This document shows, in pieces, positions 59,301-64,000 of a stretch of 64,000 nucleotides of DNA (its first letter is position 1; every line of letters starts with the position of its first letter). The DNA is from Cristatella mucedo. Taxonomy: Eukaryota > Bryozoa > Phylactolaemata > Cristatellidae. Under the pieces are notes generated by a model. The model was not told the DNA's origin. It made no database searches and worked only from the letters and a program-made list of their open reading frames with translations. The translations under genes were made by a program, and so were the position numbers. The stretch is from assembly GCA_009760855.2 (NCBI GenBank), contig WPIO01000113.1, forward strand, positions 1,004,001 through 1,068,000, read 5' to 3'.

Positions 59301-61413
59301 GGAGGACTTTAAAAAAAGGTAAAGTTACCCTTGTTGTCTGAGCATTTTTCGAGCCAGCACTATATATAGGAAGCTGTTAAATTGGTCAACTTTTTTTACC
59401 TATCGATCGGGCTTGGCATTTGGCCCGTTTCAGCCTACCTGATTCCGGCCATTTATTCAGTCGCGTACTTACGTCTACCCACCTTAGTCAGTTGCTAACA
59501 GATGCAATTCCATAGCTTGCCGTTTAGTGGGCAACTGCCTTTATCGTATAGGCTTTCAACGCCTATTATAGCACTTTCGAACTATGAGGTTTTCAACTTC
59601 TGTTATAGCAAGTTTGAACTATTTTTTTAGCAGCTTCCTGTAGTATAGCAGCAGAAGAGCCTCAAAGGCTATCACTACCGCTTGCAGCGGCAATAAAGGA
59701 ATGCCCACTGCAGGATTCGAACCCTTGACCTCGGGACAGAGGCTGTGAAAAGCAAACGTCTTACCTATTGGGCGGCTCACTAAACTATGCTTTATTACGA
59801 TTTGAGTAGCTGTGGTCAGTGACAGGTTTTTAAGTTGGGATTCTTTTGTTGAGCCGTTAATGGCCTCCGTTAGACTTTAAAACCTTCTATCATTGATTGC
59901 CTAATTAATTTTAAAAGCAGCATCTACTCGTCCAAAGGAAACTAGCATTCTTTCTGTTGCTATTCCATATTAAGGAAGTATTGAACTGTATTGTGCAATA
60001 GTAAATGCATTGGAAGGGGAAATGCCTGTCTCGGACGTGGTATGCACTGATTAAGCTCGTGAAACCTTGAAGTCTTACATTTCGACTTTCTGGTAGCGCT
60101 GAAGCGAGGATTGCTGAGTGGCTTGCCGGGTCCTTGGCATGCCTTAGTTGTGTGAGCTAGTGCTTGTCAGCACAAGTCACTGCAGCTTCTTATCTTCTTA
60201 TGATTCACCACTATTATGCCACTACAGCGGACTATGAATATAGCTGCAAGGCTGGTCTTCAAGTCCCAGCGGTTTGAGCACGTGTCTCCTTTGCTGAAAG
60301 AGCTAGGATAGTTGCCGGTTGAGCAAAGGATACAGAGCAAAGTTCTTACGCTGACCCACAAGGCCCGCCACTTCTTGGCTCCTTCATACCTAGCTGAACT
60401 GCTGCATCAGTTTCAGCCTGTTCGTGCCCTGGGGTCCTGTGTGGACAATAAATTAGCTGTCCCATTCCTCCGCTTAAAGACAGTTGGCGACAGAAGCTTT
60501 AGCTCTGCAGGTCCTAGGCTGTGGAACTCGCTTCCACAATTCTTACGCAACGACATCTACTCTCCAACTGCCGACTATGGCACATCTTGTTCAGCGGTCC
60601 TGAACTGCTACTTCTATGCTACTCACTACCTCAACTGCTCTCCTAACTCTGCAATGCTTCCCACTTTCTCTTTGTTGCGTGAGACGAAGTCTGTTAGCTA
60701 CTGAATGCGTACCGAAAGCCGCTTAGGCTGTGAGTGCGCTATACAAAACTCTCCCACGTAACACCCACATGGTCTTTATGACTTTGTGGAGTTACTGACG
60801 GAGATACATCTTGTTCTGGCGTGCTTCTCCAATGTTATCGACAAGCTCAATTTGCACTCAGCTTGATTGCTTTGCTTAGCAATAAGGCACACGACGACTC
60901 CCTGCAAAACAGTGCTGCACTATCTGTATGGTATCCACCTACTGGTCGAGTTTCCAGGTTGGACCAGGTGGTGTTATAGCTGCGATGAAATTCTTGCCTC
61001 AGAACCAGGACTCGATATTGAGTGCCACAATGGACCGTGGAATCATGTTGCGTGACCTGAACCGCAGCACTCACTCCATCCTGTGCGACATGGAGGATCC
61101 TTACAAGTAGGTGTCTGTTCTACGGATCTAGTTCATCAGTACGAAAGTCTCCAACTCTGTCGTTGGGCACTATAGGTTTGGCACGTGCTCATGCATCAAG
61201 ACTTTCCACCTCTGTGGCTGTCTGGCACTGATTTGCTGCAGCTGTTGCACTTATTTATTGCGATCCTAGCAAGCGTTTACATTTGTCAGGACATGGTTCT
61301 GCAGCATCGATGCCAATTTGAATCTGATCGCCGGAGGGGACAGTGATGGCACCCTGGTACTTTTGTCACCCAAGGGCGAGAAGATCTACTCATCTCGTGT
61401 GCACAAGAGCAAG
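53746..61413 (+). CDS. ddb2: DDB2-like damage-binding WD40 protein, partial (three exons)
   Basis: WD40 subunit of the UV-damaged DNA-binding complex, which recruits DDB1-CUL4 ligase to photolesions in nucleotide excision repair. Exons 53746-53940, 60958-61106 and 61290-61413 join in phase. They read LLRQLDQYKVDRLATAFQRR, VTALTWHPTKANLLAAGSKG, then GPGGVIAAMKF, then WFCSIDANLNLIAGGDSDG with LVLLSPKGEKIYSSRVHKSK. The order and the signature RRVTxLxWHP, GSKGGxxxLWN, GxxGxIxxxKF, WFCSxD and HKxKV positions agree with the DDB2 N-terminal blades, which separates it from generic WD40 proteins. The 7-kb first intron is full of repeats, including a LINE-A-derived tandem array. Remaining blades lie beyond the right edge. 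The 5' end is uncertain. Confidence 0.85.
54146..54282 (-). mobile_element. SINE-2 copy
   Basis: TAATTTGTTGGAATCATGCA, AGAGCTTAACCTCAATCTAT, GGCTCGGGTCCACGACC (box B reversed) and AGCACCTTAACCATATGCCA (box A reversed). In the DDB2 intron. Confidence 0.72.
54740..54852 (+). mobile_element. SINE-2 copy, 5'-decayed
   Basis: AAGGTCGTAGGATCAAGCCC (box B), GTGAAGCACATTGGTAGACA, TAAGATTCTCTTAGTTTGCT and ATACAAATGAATG follow the SINE-2 3' half. Confidence 0.68.
55008..55078. repeat. (TG)n microsatellite
   Basis: TG tract interrupted by CATATGTGGGTGCA. Encodes Cys-Val artefacts in open frames. Confidence 0.93.
55079..55860. other. No recognisable feature (DDB2 intron)
   Basis: AT-rich intron sequence; no repeat recognised. 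Confidence 0.4.
55861..56250 (-). mobile_element. LINE-B fragment, diverged
   Basis: GCACAGGCCGTAAGACTTTC, GATGCAAATGCATGGGCCAT and TTGATTGTGGAGCTAGTGTG, GTCACCCAGTGAAAGGTTAC match reversed LINE-B around 62160-62360. Confidence 0.75.
56317..56380. repeat. (CA)n microsatellite, about 64 bp
   Basis: Perfect CA tract within the DDB2 intron. Confidence 0.95.
56530..58065 (+). repeat. Tandem array of about 9.5 units, ~161 bp each, derived from LINE-A
   Basis: Unit from CATCCTTTCCAGCCGTCCTG through TGACTGCAGAAGCTTTTACT, CAGCAGGTCCTAGACTGTAG, TTTTGTGACGACACCTACTC to GACTATGGCA, repeating at 56543, 56704, 56866 and so on. Units are nearly identical apart from short indels (near 56967, 57040, 57632, 57750, 57797). 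The unit is collinear with the LINE-A C-terminal ORF and flanking region (compare 60480-60610: CAGGTCCTAGGCTGTGGAAC, GCCGACTATGGCACATC). The array leads directly into a LINE-A 3' end. Confidence 0.95.
58066..58370 (+). mobile_element. LINE-A 3' end with partly duplicated terminus
   Basis: CCTCAACTGCTCTCCTGACT, GTACCGAAAGCTGCTTAGAC, then a second set (GAAGTCGGTTGTCTACAGAA, GTGTACCGAAAGCTACCTGG), CTTTGTGGATTTTCAGCCTG and AAATTACATTAC tail. Continuous with the tandem array. Confidence 0.85.
58371..59617. other. No recognisable exon (DDB2 intron)
   Basis: Unique sequence. A SINE-1 tail-like patch (GAAGCTGTTAAATTGGTCAA) lies at about 59370-59395. Open frame 58835-59098 has no recognisable motif. 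Confidence 0.45.
59618..59785 (-). mobile_element. SINE-1 copy
   Basis: Reversed element: GCAGCAGAAGAGCCTCAAAG, GCTTGCAGCGGCAATAAAGG, GCAGGATTCGAACCCTTGAC (box B), AGCAAACGTCTTACCTATTG and GGCGGCTCACTAAA (start of element reversed). Near full length. Confidence 0.85.
59786..60190. other. No recognisable feature (DDB2 intron)
   Basis: Unique intron sequence. Confidence 0.4.
60191..60815 (+). mobile_element. LINE-A 3' copy, well preserved
   Basis: The plus strand encodes [20 protein letters not shown] (with a stop after), then VEQRIQSKVLTLTHKARHFL, SFSSAGPRLWNSLPQFLRND and the stop. It ends with GGTCTTTATGACTTTGTGGA and GTTACTGACGGAGATACAT. The insertion ends about 140 bp before a DDB2 exon, with no (ACATT) extension left. 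Confidence 0.92.
60958..61106 (+). CDS. ddb2: DDB2 exon, second blade
   Basis: Acceptor GAGTTTCCAG, donor GTAGGT at 61107 (phase 2). Encodes VGPGGVIAAMKFLPQNQDSI, LSATMDRGIMLRDLNRSTHS and ILCDMEDPY. Matches the DDB2 segment around GxGGxITGxKFNP and EGTTxLxDF. Confidence 0.88.
61290..61413 (+). CDS. ddb2: DDB2 exon, third blade
   Basis: Acceptor TTTGTCAG, donor GTATGT at 61414, phase 0 out. Encodes TWFCSIDANLNLIAGGDSDG, TLVLLSPKGEKIYSSRVHKS, K. WFCS(I/L)D followed by GD..G.. and HK(S/K)K is the most diagnostic DDB2 stretch. Confidence 0.9.
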
Positions 61414-62666
61414 GTATGTTGAACTCTGTAAAGTTTATTTAGAGCTAGCAGCAGACTGCTCCTGCACTGTGTAGGTGTCTCATGTCTGATTCCCTCCCTG
61501 AAAGGATGCCATTAATAATAATAATAATAATGCACTTGATAAAGTGCCTTCAGAGAACTCAATCTCTCTCTAGGCGCTTTACATTTGCTGCAAAGAGAAA
61601 TGCAATTGAATGTTGAGTAATATCATGCTTGATAAACAAACAACATGAATAACATGGTTAGGGGTGACATGCACAGGGTCAGCATGCAAATGTGGTTAGT
61701 GGCAGTATGCACAGTGTCAGCACGCATAAGCACATCAAGGACGGATCACAGGGACCCACTAAATGCTTTCCTAAATAGGTGTGTTTTTTAAGTTCTTTTT
61801 AAATGTGGTCAGGTCAGGGGATGTTCTGACACAGGTCGGGGGGGGGGGGAGTTCCAGGCTTTGGGAGCATACGAACTAAATGTGCGATCTCCAAAGGATT
61901 TGAGGTTTGTACGAGGTATTCGTAGATGGTTGGATTCCGAAAAGCGGGTGGTACGATGCTTGGCCTGATGGGGGAGTGTTCCTGAGAGATAGGCTTTAGC
62001 CAAAAAATGAAGTGACCTAAAAGTGAGCGGCAAAACCTTGAAGTCAATCCGTTACTTGACTGGTAGCCAGTGCAGGTCGGCGAGAAGTTGAGTAATGTGG
62101 CAACTGCGATGCTCACGACAGACAAGCCTAGCTGCAGAGTTTTGCACCAGCTGCAATCGCCTGATCGCACATGCTGGTAGGCCAGTAAGCAGTGAGTTGC
62201 AGAAGTCGAGACGGAATGTCACGAATGCATGGACCAGCTTGGACATGGTATCCTTATCTAAACATGCCCGAATTTTAGCCAGCGTATGAAGCTGAAACTA
62301 GGTAGATTTGACTGTGGAGCTGATATGTTCGTCTAACGAGAGGTTGCTTTGGAATATGACACCTAGATTTTGAGCTGAGTCAATAAGAGATATGCTGGCA
62401 GAGGCAATTTTGAGCATCAGCCTTTCCAATTTGCGAATCACACTGGGTTCGCCCATAACTAGTACGTCTGTTTTATCATCGTTTAGTTTTAGAAAGTTTG
62501 CTGCAATCGATGTGCGGATGTCATCAGTACATGCAGCAAGTAAGTTGAGAGAATTTGAGGTGCTCGAAGGCTTGTAGGGATCAAAGCAAACTTACATCTG
62601 AGTATCATCAGCATAGAAGTGAAAGCCTAGATTGTGCTTGGCAGTCACATCAGCAAGAGGGCGAGT

Positions 62667-63392
62667 TTAAACCGTGAAAAGGACCGGACCTAGCACGGAG
62701 TCCTGAGGTGCTCCATATTTCAAAGGTACCTCGGATGATATTTTCACGTCAATACTCTGGAGTCTCCCACTGAGATAGGACCTGAACCACTGCAGAGCAG
62801 TGCCAGTGATGCCCAGGCGAGATGAGAGGCGCTCTAGAAGAACTTTATGATCCATGGTATCAAAAGCTGCCGAAAGATCGAGCAAAACAAGTAGAGACAC
62901 TCTACCCATGTCTGCATTCCTAAGTAGGTTGTTGTATACCCTAAGCAATGCTGACTCTGTGGAGTGATTAGCTCTAAAGCCAGACTGGAACTTACTAGCA
63001 AGGTGTGAGGTTTCGATATATGAGTTCAGCTGGTCTGCTACGACCTGTTCCAGTGTCTTTGATAGGAATGGTAGAAGGGAGACTGGGCGGTAGTTGCTTA
63101 AGTTCTCTTGGTCTAGTGTCGCTTTCTTGAGAAGTGGCCTGATTACAGCTTTTTTGAAAGATGCTGGGACATGACCTGAGGCTAATGACATATTAATGAT
63201 GTTAGTTATGCATGGCAGCAGCAGATCAATGCAACGTAGGAGCGGGACAGTTGGAAGAGGGTCAAGAGGTCTTGTTGTCTTCTTTGATTGAGATACGAAC
63301 TTCAGGACTAGATCACTAGTGACCTGCTCAAATGTAGACATTGAGGTGCAGTCAGGAATCAGGAAACAGCATTCTAGTTGGGATGTTGTCAT
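62667..63392 (-). pseudogene. LINE-B reverse transcriptase, N-terminal two-thirds
   Basis: 241-residue open piece: [20 protein letters not shown], then FQSGFRANHSTESALLRVYN, LLDLSAAFDTMDHKVLL (motif A) and GAPQDSVLGPVLF (motif B, with GVPQGS altered to GAPQDS). The frame stops at a TAA (62667-62669). Immediately after it the same frame reads RPLADVTAKHNLGFHFYADD (motif C intact), then a second stop after TQM. So it is a recently inactivated copy with catalytic residues still visible. Confidence 0.92.
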
Positions 63393-63404
63393 CGCAGGGA
63401 TGGA

Positions 63405-63968
63405 TTACCTGATCTTGTCTATCTTCTGCACAAAGAATCGAGAGAAGCGATCGGCTAGATCATCACAAGGCTCATTAGGTAAGAAGATAATCTGGGAGCG
63501 GTTGAGGAGATGGTTGATCGTCGACATCAGCATCTTTGGATTGTGCATTTGTGATTTAACAATCTTTCTATAGAAGCTAGACTTGGCCTTTGCTAGGATC
63601 GATTGGTACGACCTACAGTAGTCTTCATTTGCCTGCTGATGGACAGTCAGTCGTGATCTTTTGGATCCTTTTTCAAGCTTTCGTTTAGTAGACCTGGCTA
63701 GTTTAATGTATGTGGTAAACCATAGGCCGTCTGGGCAGGAGCGCACAGTGCGCTTTGTCAGAGGTGCAAACTCGTCGAGCGAGTCAGCTAGTGTCGTGTT
63801 GTAGCTATCAACCAGTGATGACAGATTGGAGGGAGGACTGAGCAGCCGAGGTGAAGCAGATATTATCGCACGGACAGCATCGATGTCAAGGGTCTCGAGG
63901 TTTCGCGATTCACAGGTTATTATAGAGGAGGATGTGGGCACGCACTGTAGATTGAACGAGATCTGCAT
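63405..63968 (-). pseudogene. LINE-B ORF2, endonuclease C-terminus and linker
   Basis: 187-residue piece starting in SDHMQISF and continuing through LWFTTYIKLARSTKRKLEKG and ANEDYCRSYQSILAKAKSSF to DLADRFSRFFVQKIDKIR. The pattern R..W....R..K......R........Y......Y....R.AK..Y is typical of the region between endonuclease and RT in CR1/L2/Jockey-like elements. Confidence 0.88.
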
Positions 63969-64000
63969 GTGGTCAGATAAGCAGGATTTGGTAATAATTG

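Larger units (their letters stand above)
61514..64000 (-). mobile_element. LINE-B copy, longest in window, continues beyond the edge
   Basis: At least 2.49 kb on the minus strand, antisense within a DDB2 intron. It runs from tail and hairpin (61514-61570) through the 3' UTR, C-terminal region, RT (62667-63392) and linker (63405-63968) to the SDHMQISF motif near 63950-63975, which is the C-terminal SDH box of an apurinic endonuclease domain. The rest of the endonuclease and ORF1 lie outside. Nonsense changes flank the FYADD motif. Confidence 0.93.

Overview
This window looks like nuclear DNA from an invertebrate bilaterian animal. Coding exons are split by GT..AG introns, and most of the remaining sequence is decayed non-LTR retrotransposons, SINEs and microsatellites. 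There are no bacterial operons and no CRISPR. A Slit-type guidance gene implies a bilaterian. The exact phylum cannot be read from the sequence; a spiralian such as a mollusc or flatworm is only a guess.

Three host genes can be supported. (1) A SLIT homologue on the minus strand (exons between 23835 and 18591): seven consecutive exons cover most of the first leucine-rich-repeat domain and the start of the second, five of them exactly 72 nt with uniform phase. One exon carries a 1-nt frameshift. (2) A complete TRIM-type RING/B-box E3 ligase gene on the plus strand (31840-36475): three exons join to exactly 690 codons and end in a beta-propeller-like domain. (3) A DDB2-like UV-damage WD40 gene on the plus strand: three exons (53746-53940, 60958-61106, 61290-61413), continuing beyond the right edge. 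A GC-rich open frame ending in a good donor at 50482 may be its 5' exon.

The rest is dominated by two CR1/L2-like LINE families, called here LINE-A (3' tail of ACATT-type repeats) and LINE-B (3' hairpin followed by ATT repeats), and two tRNA-derived SINEs, called SINE-1 and SINE-2. SINE-2 shares the hairpin tail of LINE-B, which suggests LINE-B mobilises it. Elements are often nested in one another: LINE-B in LINE-A, LINE-B in LINE-B, SINE in LINE, and a 585-bp unnamed element in LINE-B.

Layout: 1-17.5 kb is a LINE/SINE graveyard with a pair of GC-rich unnamed elements. 17.3-25.2 kb holds the SLIT exons with long CT/GA tracts in and around the introns. 25.2-29.1 kb is GC-rich with minisatellites. 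29.3-31.65 kb is a long LINE-B copy that abuts the TRIM gene (31.8-36.7 kb). 37-49.3 kb is LINE/SINE debris with a degenerate ~170-bp satellite. 49.4-61.4 kb is the DDB2 region, including a ~161-bp tandem array amplified from LINE-A. 61.5-64 kb is the longest LINE-B copy, inserted in a DDB2 intron.
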